64,000 nt of DNA from Phocoena phocoena (Eukaryota > Chordata > Mammalia > Artiodactyla > Phocoenidae). Below are positions 30,500 to 42,759 of this stretch, one piece after another; position 1 is the first letter of the stretch; every line of letters begins with the position of its first letter. The notes beneath the pieces were generated by a model, which saw nothing but the letters and a program-made list of their open reading frames with translations, did not search any database and was not told the DNA's origin. The translations under genes were made by a program, and so were the position numbers. Where the stretch lies: positions 133,590,263-133,654,262 of the forward strand of contig NC_089221.1 in assembly GCF_963924675.1 (NCBI RefSeq), written 5' to 3'.

Positions 30500-31778
30500 C
30501 TCCCCGCGCTCAGGTACTGCAGAGCGCCGGCCGCCGCCTCTGCCGTTCCGGCTACCATCGCCTCCCGCAGGGCCAGCAAGAACCGCCTGGGCCCGCCTGG
30601 CTGCCGCCTCTGGCACACAGAGCCCTTCAGTGAACGTGAGATGGGTGGGGCGAGGGGCGAAGAGGCGGCGTTTGGGGGTGGGGGCTTTAATGAGAGAGGA
30701 GGCACGCCTGACCTGCTTTGAAACCTTCCGGCCTAGCTCGCCCTCCCTCCCGGCTGTCTGGGGGCGGGGGAGGAGGTAGGGGAAAGGAGATGAGTGGGCT
30801 GACTCCTGGGGGAAAGGTTGGGTTTTCTTGAGCTCTGAACAATCGGGAAGATGCCTACCTGTCAGTAGTAGGCTTCTGCTTTTCAGGGCCGCCCTCCCCC
30901 ACCATGGATATACACCGTCTAAAAAGGAAGAGAAGGGCGTGCACTCCGTGTGCCAGTGGGGACGGCGGCGGGAAGCATGGTCCGAGAGGAGTATGGTTGT
31001 ATTGAGAACCTGGCAGAGAAGGACGCTGGGACTGCCCAGGTGCCCTCCCCAGCCCAGGGAATTTGACCTCTGCTTGCCTAGTTTCCCCAGCACAGCAGAA
31101 AGACTCACCAAGGGCTGATGGGCTCTTACAGCCAGGCCAAGAAGGGGACAAGTATCTTTTCTTGCCAGCTCCTGGGCACCCCCTGCCTGTGTCCCCTTTA
31201 GGGCAGGGGGTGGCTTACGTTACTTTGGGGCACAGGCCCTGTTGCAAGCCATTCTGGCAACCATGCGATCACAGATGTTGGAGGGCAAAAATCTAGGTTC
31301 ACATCCCTGGCAGGATGGTGAAGGCCTTGAAGGTTGTTTTCTCCACCATCAGACCTTCCTTCTCTGTGACCCTCCCTGAGACTGCCCACCTCCAGTTCCA
31401 TACACTGTCCTGTGCTCCACCATCCCCCCACCCATTCTCCTGTGTCAAAAATTGTTTTCAAGAAAGGAGCCCGTGAATACATTTATTTTCAAGAGCTAAA
31501 TACACAAGAATCTCCCATTAGACCCAGGAGGTGTTTTAGGAGTCATCTGACCAGAAAGGAAATAGAGGCTTAGAGGCATTTTAATGGGAAACAACGCTTT
31601 AAGTAAATAATATTTGATATCTCTAATGGTGGAATTTCAGGCAGTGAGCTGGAAGTGGGAGTGGGGAGCTGGGTAGCAATTTTGGGGAACAGCTTGATGA
31701 AATGACAACATTTAGCAGCTGTCAGCTCTGCTGGCTGCAGGGGCAGCTTCAGCCCTAAGAGCAAAAATACCACAGAAG

Positions 31779-31780
<2 letters not shown>

Positions 31781-31810
<30 letters not shown>
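31781..31810 (+). repeat. (GT)15 microsatellite
   Basis: Fifteen perfect GT units. Confidence 0.97.
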
Positions 31811-31812
<2 letters not shown>

Positions 31813-32339
31813 CTGGTCAGGGGTTACTGTCACTAGAGGGTATTGTGGAGCACCCAGTGTACACTTGGAGGAGGTGAAACTTTCCTATAGAGAGTTACTT
31901 GTTGGCACTGGCTACCATCTGCCAGGGCAGCTCCGAGGCCACAAGGAGAGTGTGTTATTGCTCACAAAGCCAGTCCCTCTGGCTAGCTCTGCAGGCTGAG
32001 CCTCTGGCTGCGGGCATTAGCGCTCTGCTCACTAAGCTTCTTTATTATATTTCCTGGCCAGTTCTGACTGGTTCTGCAGGCACCCAAGCCTGCCTTATTC
32101 AGTCCCTGCTAGTAATGGAAAAGGAAAAACTCATTTTAGGTATTAGGCCAATAGTAGGGTGTAAAATCCACCAGGATCGGAGAGTTTTACTCCAATCAAA
32201 TCAGAGGCTGGCCCAGAGAAGACAGTAGGCAAGAATTTAAAAACTGGAAAAGGGTCTCGGGGGAACAGTGCATGTCCCCTGTGATATATCATGCCCTCTC
32301 GGACATTCAGTGAGCCTCCGCTGCTGTCATTGATCAGCA

Positions 32340-32670
32340 AGCCGAATTAGGTGATGAATAGGCAACAAGCTAATTGACATTGGGAACTGCACTCCTGGAA
32401 AACAGTGCCGAGCTCCAGTCTCCATGTTTGAGGATCAGCCTACACTCTCAAAGAGGTTTCTTTTGGCCGCTGTTGGCCCCAGGGTTCCACCAAGAGCTGC
32501 ACAAAATGGCCTTTTATAGCCTCCATGTGGCCACTGTAACAATGAGTCTATTTCTTTACTGGCAAGTATTAATTATTCACTTGCAGTTGACGAAACCAGG
32601 CATCAGTCACCTCATTGGAGCCCTTGTAAAAGGCCTTTGGTCTTATTGTTCTGAGGAGCAAAGCTAAGCC
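32340..32670. promoter_or_regulatory. Candidate conserved intronic element
   Basis: About 330 bp with no repeat signature. It is rich in homeobox-, SOX- and nuclear-factor-like words (TAATTGACATTGG, TTAATTATTCA, TTATTGTTCTG, ATGGCCTTTTATAGCC). This is pattern recognition only; conservation was not tested. Confidence 0.25.
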
Positions 32671-34999
32671 TAGGGTCCAGAGGATGGATCCTGCATTAGT
32701 AGTGGAGGTGGGGCAAGAGGGTAGAGCATACTGTCACCTCGGGCAGTGACACGGTGTGCCCGCAATGATGGGGAAGGAGCTGGTACTTAATTGGATGCTC
32801 TAGTAAACAAGGGATGCATGCAAATGCTATGTAGAGTGTCTAGCACATAGTACTATTATATTTATATGTTTATCATTATAATGTATTAATTACATAATCA
32901 TTAAGAATGTGGCTCATGCCACATTATATATTGTGTGTCAATTTAAGAACACAGATCTTTTATTGTTGTCATTGTTGACTCTGCTAAAGGATTCAGTGAC
33001 CTTAGAAGGCCTCCCACAGTGAAGGTTCCGCCCTGGTCACTCAGCAGACACCTCATTGCTGGTGGCCATGTCCAAGAACAGCACACCTGCGAGTTGGCTG
33101 GTGTAAGTCTTCATTGCTGGGGATGAGGAGGGTTAGTTTGATCCCTGCTAAGAGGAGTCCCAGTTTGGGGGAGGAGATGTCATCAACCCCGAGTTTTTAC
33201 CAACTCTTCTACCTCCAGAGCCTTCCTGGATTTTGCTTTCCCCAGGGGGAGTTGGTCTCTGTGACCAAGGAACCCAGCCCCAGGTTGACCTGCAGAAGGT
33301 AGCCAAAGAAAGCGTGGTAAGCTGTGGTGTCAGCAAGGGCCTCAGCTGGGAAGTACTCCTGAGTAGCACACTGAAGGTGGATACAGCTGCAGTAGGAAGA
33401 GAGAAGGGGGAGGGAATATGCCCAGCGGAAGCCCAGAGGTAGTTCTCACATTTCAACACAGATCGGGAAGGACCTCTTCCTCTGTGTACATTCAGCATTT
33501 TGCAACCCAACCAAAAATGTTGAAGGCTTGCTTCGCTTCCCCCTGCGGACAAAGCAGTACTGTGGTCTTTGGACACAAGATTTATTCCTGACTTGCTGTG
33601 TGCCTTTAAATCAGCCACTACCTCTCTGACTTTGAAAATTGGGGAACCGAAAGCAGCCTGCGCAGCTTGTTACCTACCTGTTGGCCACAGGAGCCTGTGG
33701 ATGAGATAATGTTTGTAAACTTCAGGCTGAGAAGAAAAGGCCCTGGAAACAGAGGAGAGAAGGAGGTTCCCGAATGTATGGCTCCTTTGGATGGCTGCCC
33801 TCCATTCCTAAAGGAACAATTTATTAATTATATACTGTGTGTCAACTTAAGAAGACAAATCTGTGGTCTCTCTGCACCACTGAGCCAACTGAAAGGGAAA
33901 CTGAAAGGCACTTTGTGATTCACAGATTCTGTCAAGGACCCTGGATGGTCTTGTCTGTACAACGACACCTCAGAATTCGGTCAGTGCGTGTGGGACGCCT
34001 CCCAGGATGCAAAGATGTTGGGTACTGGCTGCCTAGCCATGGCCACTATGCTAAGCACTGTGTGTGATGTGCCTCAAAGGACCACCATTCAAGCCATACT
34101 TCTTGGACCCTGGCCACAGAGGCAAAAACAAATTGGGTGCAAATTCTTGAAAGAAATTGTTTTGAGAAGGCAGAGTTTGGGTTCAGGCAGAATTTCTTGC
34201 AGGGATCATTCTGGCTGAGTGGCATTTTGATAGACTTGCAGCAACTCAGGAACAGTACAAGCAGAGAGGAAAGTAAACATGACCCGGAGAGCTGCCCGAT
34301 AAAGACCCAACGATGACTTATCAATAGGTCTTTTGATTTTGTGTTTCCATTATCATTAGGCCATCTTAGGGTAGTGGTCCTCAGACGTTCATCTCTTCGT
34401 GGAACAGAGAGACGTTTAGTGTGTCCATGGTGTGTGGTCTCTGTCTTCTAAATACGGCAGGAGATGAGGTCCTCTGCAGAAGTTAAAGGTGGTGGACTGG
34501 TTAGGAAAGTGTGGGAGATGTCTGGAGATTTGGAACAGCTGTCTTTGTGGGTGGAATAAGAAATCAAATGGGGATGAATGAGAGCATTGTCTAACTTTAC
34601 TGAAGGCCCAGCTGAGATCAAAGAGAATCTGCAGGGCTGACCCTCATAGAAGACACTCAGTAACTCAGTGTTAAGTGAAGGGATACCTGAGAATGACTTT
34701 CTATTTGTGCTTTTAAATTGTGATGGCTTAAGAACGATTCAGGCAAGGTATGAATGGTGAGACAAGAATTCAAAACTCAGGGTCAGCCATCAACCTCCAA
34801 GTATGCTATACCTTCATATGAGGAAGAAAAATGAAATTCTGTTTTTTATTTGTTGAGGTGGAAACTGTATGACAGGAGAATTTTCTAAATATATCTCTTC
34901 AGATTCTTACAGTAATAAGGCTGACTTAGATATGGTACCTTAGGGGACCATGATGTTTTAAATTTTTTTTTTTTAATCAGAAGACATGAATTTTGGCCA

Positions 35000-35370
35000 T
35001 TGGCTCTTGTATTCAACAAATAGTTCATGAGGTGTTAATTAAGCAAGTCATGCCTAGGATGTGCCCAGCTCTGTGCTAGTTGCTGTGGGTCAGACCCCCC
35101 AAAAGATGACAGTTATCCTTGTCATTTTTGGTGGTGCAAAGAATTAGTAAAATATAAAGCAGTTTATAATGCAATAGGAAATTATGGACTCCAGACTGTG
35201 AGTGCTATGGGAATCCAAGAAATGAAGGTTGTGGTGGAGTTTGGCTGGTCAGACCTTCATGGAGGGGGCGTGTCTTGAATCGGGCCTTGACAGTGGTCAA
35301 AGGTAGGATGTGAGAAGGGGAGAGGACAGTCCACTAGGGAGCAGAGAGAGTTTGAGCAAAGGCACAAGGC
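35000..35370. mobile_element. L2 LINE relic
   Basis: GTATTCAACAAATAGTTCAT, AGCTCTGTGCTAGTTGCTGT and GAGTTTGAGCAAAGGCACAA follow L2 3' phrasing. Confidence 0.65.
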
Positions 35371-36529
35371 AAGAATGTCCATGGGCAGGTTTATGGCACC
35401 GTAAGTACTCTTGCCACAGTGGACAGGTTGTGTTGGGAAGCATAGTCTTGAAGGACGTCCTTTGGATGGAGTGTCCCATTTATAGTCACAGTCATTTGCT
35501 TTTGAGTTGGAATGACTCTGAGAGGTTCAAGTTCAGTGATTCCTAACTAGTTGTTTTGGGGTCTGCTTTTGTTTTTTCCTAAGTACATTTGATGGACAGT
35601 GTCAACATACTCAGTACATCACACCGAGCAGCCATTCCCCTCCCCAGCTCTACCCCATTTTCTCCCACTCAAGAAAAGAGATGAACATGCAAACAATGAT
35701 ACCATGGGAGGACTTTGAACCCTCCCTCACACATAATAAAGAGCACCTTGTTTGCAAACCTCACTAGTCAAACTGTTACTGGGACAAGTTGCCGCAATAA
35801 CCTTCGCAACAGAGGTTTTGCCATCGTGGTTGAGAAGCGCTACTAGACCAGCCTTCATATTTTACAGACAGAGAAATTGCCCTTTTAGAGTGAGGGAAAG
35901 TGTGGTTTGAGGGCCTATGTCAGTCTTCAGGCTGAGCCACATTCGAGTTGCACCTTCACATCCATGAAGCTGAGGTTTGCATGCCCCGAGCTGGTGGTCG
36001 AACTGAAGTCTCGCTCTTTGTTTCCACAGCAGATGGAATGGCTTCCCTTTCTGAGTTTTAGCAGGTGCCTCTGAAAGGCAGCTTCTCTCCCCAGATACGA
36101 GTCACGTTGCTGCCCCTCCTGTGGTGCCCTGTCACAGGCCCCAGCGGGAGCAAATCAGCAAGCTGCCTTCTGTGGCATGACCTCCCCTCCCAAGAGGGTG
36201 GGATCTGCTGGGTTGGGTTGTCAAGGGAAAGGCCTCCTCAACCCTGGCAACACAGGAAGCAGCTGAGTGAAACGGCAAATGGAGTGGCAAGCCCTTTAGC
36301 CCCGCCAGGATCTTTTTCTTTGCTGTAAACAAACAGGAGGGTAGGCCATTTCCAGAGACCCAAGTCGAGGCTGACTTGGACTTCTCTGCTGTGACCTCAG
36401 GCCCCCTGTGTGGAGAGAGGCTGCAAGTGATGGGGCCTCTGGACCTAGAAGCCCCACAGGGAGGGACTTACATAGCAAAGGCTGCCTGAGACAGAGCAGT
36501 GGACTGGCCAGCTGTCTGACTGCCAGCAA

Positions 36530-36800
36530 GGAAGCCTTGAGTTGTTGTCTTTTAAAGTAAATTTTAAATTCTTGATCAAAGCAATACCCGCACATGCTTA
36601 AAAGAATCAAATAGTATTGAAAGGCTCACAGTGAAAAACAAGTATCCAGGTGCCCACCTCCCCCAGAGGCTGCTGCTTTTAACTTACCATTTCTTCCAGT
36701 AGTTGCCTCCAGATCTCTAAACGATATGCTTATGCTGCTGTTTCTTGATTTATCTATTCTGTGTGTCATCTGTTCACTTCCTGCTGTGATGGATGAAGAT
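36530..36800. mobile_element. Old L1-type 3' UTR fragment (probable)
   Basis: TAAATTCTTGATCAAAGCAA, TAGTATTGAAAGGCTCACAG and GTATCCAGGTGCCCACCTCC resemble L1ME-type 3' ends that recur in this window at 54.6, 55.5 and 63.5 kb. Confidence 0.5.
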
Positions 36801-38181
36801 TTCGCCCTCTGACACCATCCCCGTCTCCCCTGCCCTCATCTCCCAATATAGTAAGAGCTCTGTTTTAACCCAAATCATGTTTAAAGCATCTACCTTATTG
36901 AGACGTGTAAATGATGACCACGAGAGAACCAAGTAATGTCCTTTGATTGTAGTGTTTCCTTTCTTAAATGGATTTTTGTTTTACTGCAGAATTCTTCCTC
37001 CCTCCTTCCCTCCCTCCCTTCCTTCTTTCTAATATTCCTCTTTTTCTTTTGCGGCACTGTCATATCAGTTATTGTGTCAGGTCCCCTTGTCTTCCCAGGA
37101 AGTTGCAGTGTTAGCCCAGCTCAGCCCCGAACTAGCCAAGGGACCCTGCCCAAGTCCTCTCGTGTCTCGACCTCAGTGTCCTTATAGTAAAAAGAGAGCT
37201 CAGGTAGGAGGCTAGAGACCCATCTTGTCCTCATTCTAAACCTCAAAGCCCATCAGCCCACCTCAGAGATTTGTATGTCTGAGGAGTCTCTCCTCCTGGG
37301 CGGGGCAACCCCAGGCGCTGGCAGGTGGCAGTGCCACAGAAACAGGCCGAGGATGGGCCTGGTTCAGGCCCTGCCTCATGGTGGTCCGCCCACCCTGCGG
37401 TCTAGGGGCTTCTCCCTGGGGTAGTGTGGCTGCATCTCTTGCTTTTTCTTCCCTGTTCATTTTCATTCAGCACAGTCTCTGCGTGTAGGGGCAGCATCGT
37501 ACTCCCCAGACTCCCCAAGCTCCTGCCCCAGCTCCAGCTCTCTTTGACCCACTCCCGCTTATGTTACATATACCCAAAGTTCCCCAAAAGTGGTCATACA
37601 AATACTAACATTTTTTGGTAAAAGCTTTATTGAGATATAGTTCACATATTGTACAATTCACCCATTTAAAGCATATAGCTCAGTGACTTTTAGTATATTC
37701 GCAGAGGTGTGCAACCATCATCACGATTAATCTCCATAACATTTTCATCACCCCAGAAAGAAACCTCATACCCTTTAGCAACCCCACCTATTTCCCTCAA
37801 TCTCTACCCTGAGGCTAGGCAATTACTAATCAACCTTATATCTCTATAGATTTGCCTATTTTGGGCATTTCCTTTAAAAGGTATGTTATGCTTCTTTCAC
37901 TTAATATAATTTATTATTTCCAGAGTTAATCTACATGGTAGCATGTATCCATAATTCATTCCTTTTTGTGGCTGAGTAATATTCCATGGTATGGATATAC
38001 CATATTTTATTCATCTGTTCATCCGTTGATGGATATTTGACTTGTTTCCCCTTTTTGTCTATTACAAATAATGCTACTATGAGCATTCATGAACAAGTTT
38101 TTTTGTGAATATATATTTTTAGTTTTCTTAAGCATATACCTAGGAGTGGAATTGCTGGGTCTTATGGTAACTCTGTGTTTA

Positions 38182-38421
38182 AAAACGTGAGGAGGGGGCT
38201 TCCCTGGTGGCGCAGTGGTTGAGAGTCTGCCTGCCGATGCAGGGGACACGGGTTTGTGCCCTGGTCTAGGAAGATCCCACATGCCGCGGAGCGGCTCGGC
38301 CCGTGAGCCATGGCCTCTGAGCCTGCGCGTCCGGAGCCTGTGCTCTGCAACGGGAGAGGCCACAACAGTGAGAGGCCCGCGTACCGCAAAAAAAAAAACA
38401 AAAACAAAAATGTGAGGAGGG
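38182..38421 (+). mobile_element. CHR-type SINE (short form), first of a twin insertion
   Basis: Body 38,197-38,406: GGCTTCCCTGGTGGCGCAGT ... GTACCGC then an A/C tail. Flanked by AAAACGTGAGGAGGG at 38,182-38,196 and AAAATGTGAGGAGGG at 38,407-38,421. Confidence 0.93.
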
Positions 38422-38785
38422 ACTTCCCTGGTGGCACAGAGGTTAAGTATCCGCCTGCCAATGCAGGGGACACGGGTTCGATCCCTGGTCCAGGAAGATC
38501 CCACATGCCGCAGAGCAACTAAGCCCATGCGCCGTAACTGCTGAGCCTGTGCTCTAGAGCCTGCGAGCCACAACTACTGAGCCTGTGTGCCACACTTACT
38601 GAAGCCCATGCGCCTAGAGCTCGTGCTCCGCAACAAGAGAAGCTACTGCAATGAGAAGCCCGCGCACTGCAACGAAGAGTAGCCCCCACTCGCTGCAACT
38701 AGAGAAAGCCTGAGTGCAGCCACAAAGACCCAATGCAGCCAAAAATAAATAAAATTTAAAAAGAATTTTTTTTTAAACGTGAGGA
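38407..38785 (+). mobile_element. CHR-type SINE (long form), second of a twin insertion
   Basis: Body about 38,422-38,774, starting ACTTCCCTGGTGGCACAGAG with B-box GGTTCGATCCC and an AAAATAAATAAAATTTAAAA tail. On its right, AAACGTGAGGA at 38,775-38,785 repeats the same target again before the L1 text resumes. Confidence 0.92.
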
Positions 38786-39155
38786 ACTGCCGTACTGTTT
38801 ATCAAAGTGGCTGTACTATTACATTCCTACCAGCAATGAATGGGGGTTCCAATTTCAAACCCTCACCAACACTTGTACTTACCTGTCTTTTTGCTTATAG
38901 CCATTTTAATAGATGTGAAGTAATAGCTCGTTGTGATTTTGATTTGCATTTCCCTAATAACTAGGAATAATAATCATCTTTTAATGTGATTATCAGCCAT
39001 TTGTATATCTTCTTTGGAGAAAAGTCTGTTCAGATCCTTTGCCTATTTTTAAAATTGGGTTGTCTTTTTATTATTGAATTTTAAGAGTTCTTTATATATT
39101 CTCCACGTTTAGCAGATATATGATTTCCAAATATTTTCTCCCATTCTGTGGATTG

Positions 39156-39303
39156 TCTTTTCACTTTTTTTTTTTTTTTTTGGCCATACTGCACAGCTTG
39201 TGGGATCTTAGCTCCCCAACCTGGGATCAAACCTGGTCCCCAGCAGTGAAAGCGCTAAGTCCTAACCACTGGACCTCCAGGGAATTCCCTCTTTTCACTT
39301 TTT
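39156..39303 (-). mobile_element. CHR-related SINE, minus strand, with TSD
   Basis: Body 39,170-39,289, T tail on the left, ending CCTCCAGGGAATTCCC. Perfect 14-bp TSD TCTTTTCACTTTTT at both ends. This is the variant that reads GGAATTCCCTGGAGGTCCAG in sense. Confidence 0.9.
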
Positions 39304-40744
39304 TGATGATGTCTCTTGAAGTACAAAAGTTTTAAATTTAGTTTTGATGATGTGTAGTTTTATCTATTTTTATTTCATTGTTTGTGCTTTTGGTGTCATT
39401 ACATATTCCAAAGTCACAAGTGTTTACTCCTGTGTTTTTTTCCTAAGAGTTTTATAGTTTTAGGTATTACATTTAGGTCTTTGATCCATTTTGAGTTAAT
39501 TCGTTATATGGTGTGAGGTAGAGGTTAAACTTCATTGTTTGGCATGTGGATGTCCAGCTGTCCCAAAACCATTTGTTGAAAAGAGTATTTTTTCCCCATT
39601 GAATTGTCTTGGCAACCTTGTCAAAAAATCAGTTGACCATAAATGTTATCTTTGGATTCTCAATTCTGTTCCATTGATCTATATTTCTGTCCTTATGCCA
39701 GCACCACACTGTTTGATTACTATAGCTTTGTAGTAAATTTTTACATCAAGAACTGTGCATCGTCCAATTTTGTTCTTTTTCAAGATTGTTTTGGCTATTC
39801 TAGGTGGGTCCCTTGAATTTCCATATGAATTTTAGGATCAGTTTGTCAATTTCTGCACAGAAGCCAGCTGGGATTTGAATAGGGATTACGTTGGATTTAT
39901 ATCAGTTTGGGAAGCGTTGCCATTTTAACAGTGTAAGTCTTCCAATCTATGAAAATGGGATATCTTTTCATTTATTTGGGTTGTCTTTCATTTTTTCAAC
40001 AGTCTTCTACAGTTTTCAGAATATACATTTTACAATTCTTTTTGCTATATTTATTCCTAAGTATTGTATTATTTTTGACGCTATGGTATATAGAGTTGCT
40101 TTCCTAATTTCATTTTTATATTGAGCATTGCTAATGAATAGAGATAGAATTGATTTTCCTTATATTCTTATATCCTGCAACTTTGCTGGACATGTTTATT
40201 CATTCTAATAGTTTTCTAGTGGATATTTTTGGATTTTCTACATACAAGGTCATATCATCTTCAAATAGAGATAATTTTACTTCTTCCTTTCTAATGTGGA
40301 CATCATTTATTTCATTGCCTTTCCTAATTGTTCTGATATCCTGGCTAGAGCCTCCAGCACAATGTTGAATAGAAATGGAGAGAGTGGAGCTCTTCATCTT
40401 CTTCCTAATCCTGGGGGAAAGCATTTAATCTTTCATCATTAAGTCTGATGTTGGCTGTAGCTGTTTTTGTAGCTGCCCTTTATCAGGTTGAGAAAGTTAC
40501 CTTCTGTTCCTAGTTGGCTGAGTGTTTTTATTATGAAGGAGTGTGAGTTTTGTAAAATGCTTTTTCTGTATGTGTTGAGATGATCCTGTGGGATTTGTCG
40601 TTTATTGCATTGATATGGCTTATCACATTCATTGATTTTTGGATGTTAATGTTAAACCAGTCTTACATTCCAGGGTGAATTTCACTTGGTCTTGGTGTAT
40701 AATCCTTTTTATGTGTTGCTGGATTTAGATTTTGTTGGGGGGAC

Positions 40745-40960
40745 TAACATTTATGATGCACTTTTTACCTACCAACTACTATTTTTACATGGGATAACTC
40801 AGTTTTCAAAGCATATGAGGTAGGAACTATTATTATTCTTCATATCAAAATGAAGCACGTGAGGCTCAGAAACATTATGCCATCTTCCCAAGGTCACACA
40901 GCCAGGTAGCGGCAGTCAGGACTCTAGTTCACTACCACACTAAACCACCTCTAGTGAGCG
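40745..40960 (-). mobile_element. MIR relic
   Basis: GAAGCACGTGAGGCTCAGAA, CCCAAGGTCACACAGCCAGG and TAGCGGCAGTCAGGACTCTA are MIR in reverse. Confidence 0.8.
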
Positions 40961-42260
40961 TATCAATGGTGGACGTGAGATGATTTTCACATGACACTCA
41001 GACCTGTGTTTGTTCTCATTGTTTTTTATTTTTTGTAGTTTCCCTCTGCTTCTCTATTAGTGATTATGATATAAAGCTTTCTTCTAAAATATATTTATAA
41101 AGTGGAAACAAAAAGTCTATTTAGAAAAAATACTAAGTAAATAATTGTACAGGCAGTTTATGGATGTGACTGCATATTCTGTATTGATTTAAATTATGTT
41201 ATTAATAATGAAGGAGAAGGAATGGGAAGCTAGAAATGAGGACATGCTAAGTCATCTCTTTCCTCCCGTGTTGTCGGGGAATTCAGGTATGTTCATGCAT
41301 TCTTTCATCCATCTAGTGCTTCTTCGGTGCCTCATCTTTCCTTGGCACCCTACTGAGGTCTCCAAGGTTTTCAGTGATGGGTAAGAAATGGTCTCTGGCT
41401 TCAGGGAGCTTGCACATGCACGCGTCGTTCTGCTCTGGTTTGGGGGCAACATTATTTTATTTTGTGGGCAAACTCAGATTGAGTGCTAGTGGCCACTTGG
41501 AGTTTTGTATTTCACAAGAAGAATTCTGAGGCTACCTGTGGACTCTGAGAAATAGAGACGTTATCAATGAGCAGCATTTGACCTGGTATGCGAAGAGGAA
41601 GTAGCAGTACTTTGGAATTTTTTCCTTGCTCAGTCAAATGCTGCTTCAAATGTTTTTTTTGAGGGGGACAGTCTAAGCCTCCCTTATATTTATTTTTATA
41701 TATTTATTTACTTAAATATTTTTTATTTGCAGATATACATATGCATTTATTTTTTTTAACTTTATTTTTAGTTATTTGTTTTAGTTGCTTTCTAGCTGGA
41801 GAGATTTACAGACAAGGAGAATATTTCTTGGGCTCTCATGAAACCCAAAGGTGACAGTTACCTAATCTTTATGGCTTGACAGAGTCTTACTCTTCAGAGG
41901 AAGGAAAAGGCAGCCAAGTTGGAAAAAAAGAGAAAGTAAAGTGCTTGGTACCTTTCAAAAAGGTATAAAAGTGCTGCAGTTTAGAAGAAGGGCTTAGAAT
42001 TGGGAGTCGAGATATCCCATTTCTGCCCTAACTCAGTCACTAGTAGTGACCATGTGACCGTGAATGAACGTTTTCATGTCTTAGCAACAGTGTGTCCTCC
42101 CTAGAAAAACAGCAAAAATAACACCTGTCCCCTCGAGCCCGCAAGGGTGTTATGATTGAAGAAATCAAAATGAAAGATCTGTAGAGTTAAGAATTAGTGT
42201 AATGTTTCTGATGCCTTCCTCTTGTGTAGGAGAGTTGTTGCAATGTTTAATTCATCCATT
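40961..42260. other. CYFIP2 intron 1 segment, mostly unassigned
   Basis: AT-rich sequence with a decayed L2-like scrap (41,280-41,420) and a MIR relic in sense (about 41,985-42,200). No gene recognised. Confidence 0.5.
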
Positions 42261-42279
42261 CGCTCTCTTAAACAGAGGC

Positions 42280-42520
42280 CATCCGACTAGCTAATATTTC
42301 CCGAGTGCTTGCTGTGTGCCTGCTGTTGGGCTGAGCATTTCACGTGCTGTAATGTTATATAATCCTCATAATAAATCACTGAGGGCAGGGACTATTATTA
42401 ATCATCGCCCTTTTACAGATAAGGAAACGGAGGCTCAGAGAGGTTAAGGAACATACTTATGGTTATGCAGCTAGGAAGTAACAGATGGCGGATATGAACA
42501 CAGAACTCGAGCTTACCCAC
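42280..42520 (-). mobile_element. MIR relic
   Basis: CGCCCTTTTACAGATAAGGA, CGGAGGCTCAGAGAGGTTAA and GCTAGGAAGTAACAGATGGC match MIR in reverse. Confidence 0.88.
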
Positions 42521-42715
42521 CATACTTAGCCTAGTTTTCCATGTCATTAAACCTTCTGACTTTTTTCGTTTTTCTCCCAGAAAGTCAGTCAGAAAATAAC
42601 AATGCAGATCTTTTGCTTAGAGAATAGCAACCTGCATTCCCTCTCTTAGTGCCCATCCTGCGTCTGTGAGGCCCCTTGCTTCTTGTTCAGGATCTGTCAG
42701 TCATCTCGGTGGGGG

Positions 42716-42759
42716 GGTGGAGGGGTGGAGGGGTGGAGGGGTGGAGGGGTGGAGGGGGT
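42716..42759 (+). repeat. GGAGGGGT minisatellite (about 5.5 copies)
   Basis: An 8-bp unit repeated in tandem without error, preceded by a G run. Each unit supplies a GGGG block, so the + strand could fold into a G-quadruplex. Confidence 0.93.

Larger units (their letters stand above)
29750..30620. promoter_or_regulatory. CYFIP2: CpG-island promoter of CYFIP2
   Basis: The GC- and CpG-rich block stands out sharply from its AT-rich surroundings. SP1-type GC boxes are visible at 29,901-29,909, 29,945-29,955 (GGGGCGGGGCC) and 29,958-29,968 (GGGCGGGGCCC). I see no TATA box, which fits a dispersed-start housekeeping/neuronal promoter. The first exon and its GTAAGC donor lie inside. A NotI-like GCGGCCGC occurs twice near 29,972 and 30,443. 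Confidence 0.85.
37615..40735 (-). mobile_element. Old LINE-1 (L1M-type), minus strand, with nested SINEs
   Basis: Reverse-oriented 3' UTR and ORF2 remnants. Recognisable pieces include the RT region (40,424-40,200 reads LSLFEDDMTLYVENPK on the minus strand) and the typical 3' UTR antisense words GTGGCTGAGTAATATTCCAT. It is heavily mutated and split by three SINE insertions (38.2, 38.4 and 39.2 kb). Confidence 0.85.

Noticed and set aside
29725..30633. 302-codon open frame in the CpG island on the + strand
   Set aside because: GC-rich DNA has few stop codons; the translation is low-complexity (R, G, P, A rich), crosses the exon 1 donor and has no known domain. Overlapping long frames exist on the other strand too (30,191-31,111).
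38019..38573. 184-codon minus-strand frame
   Set aside because: It reads through two SINEs and old L1 sequence; such [20 protein letters not shown] peptides recur at every SINE copy.
42716..42759. CRISPR-like tandem repeats
   Set aside because: The units are 8 bp with no spacers, in a mammalian intron: a minisatellite.
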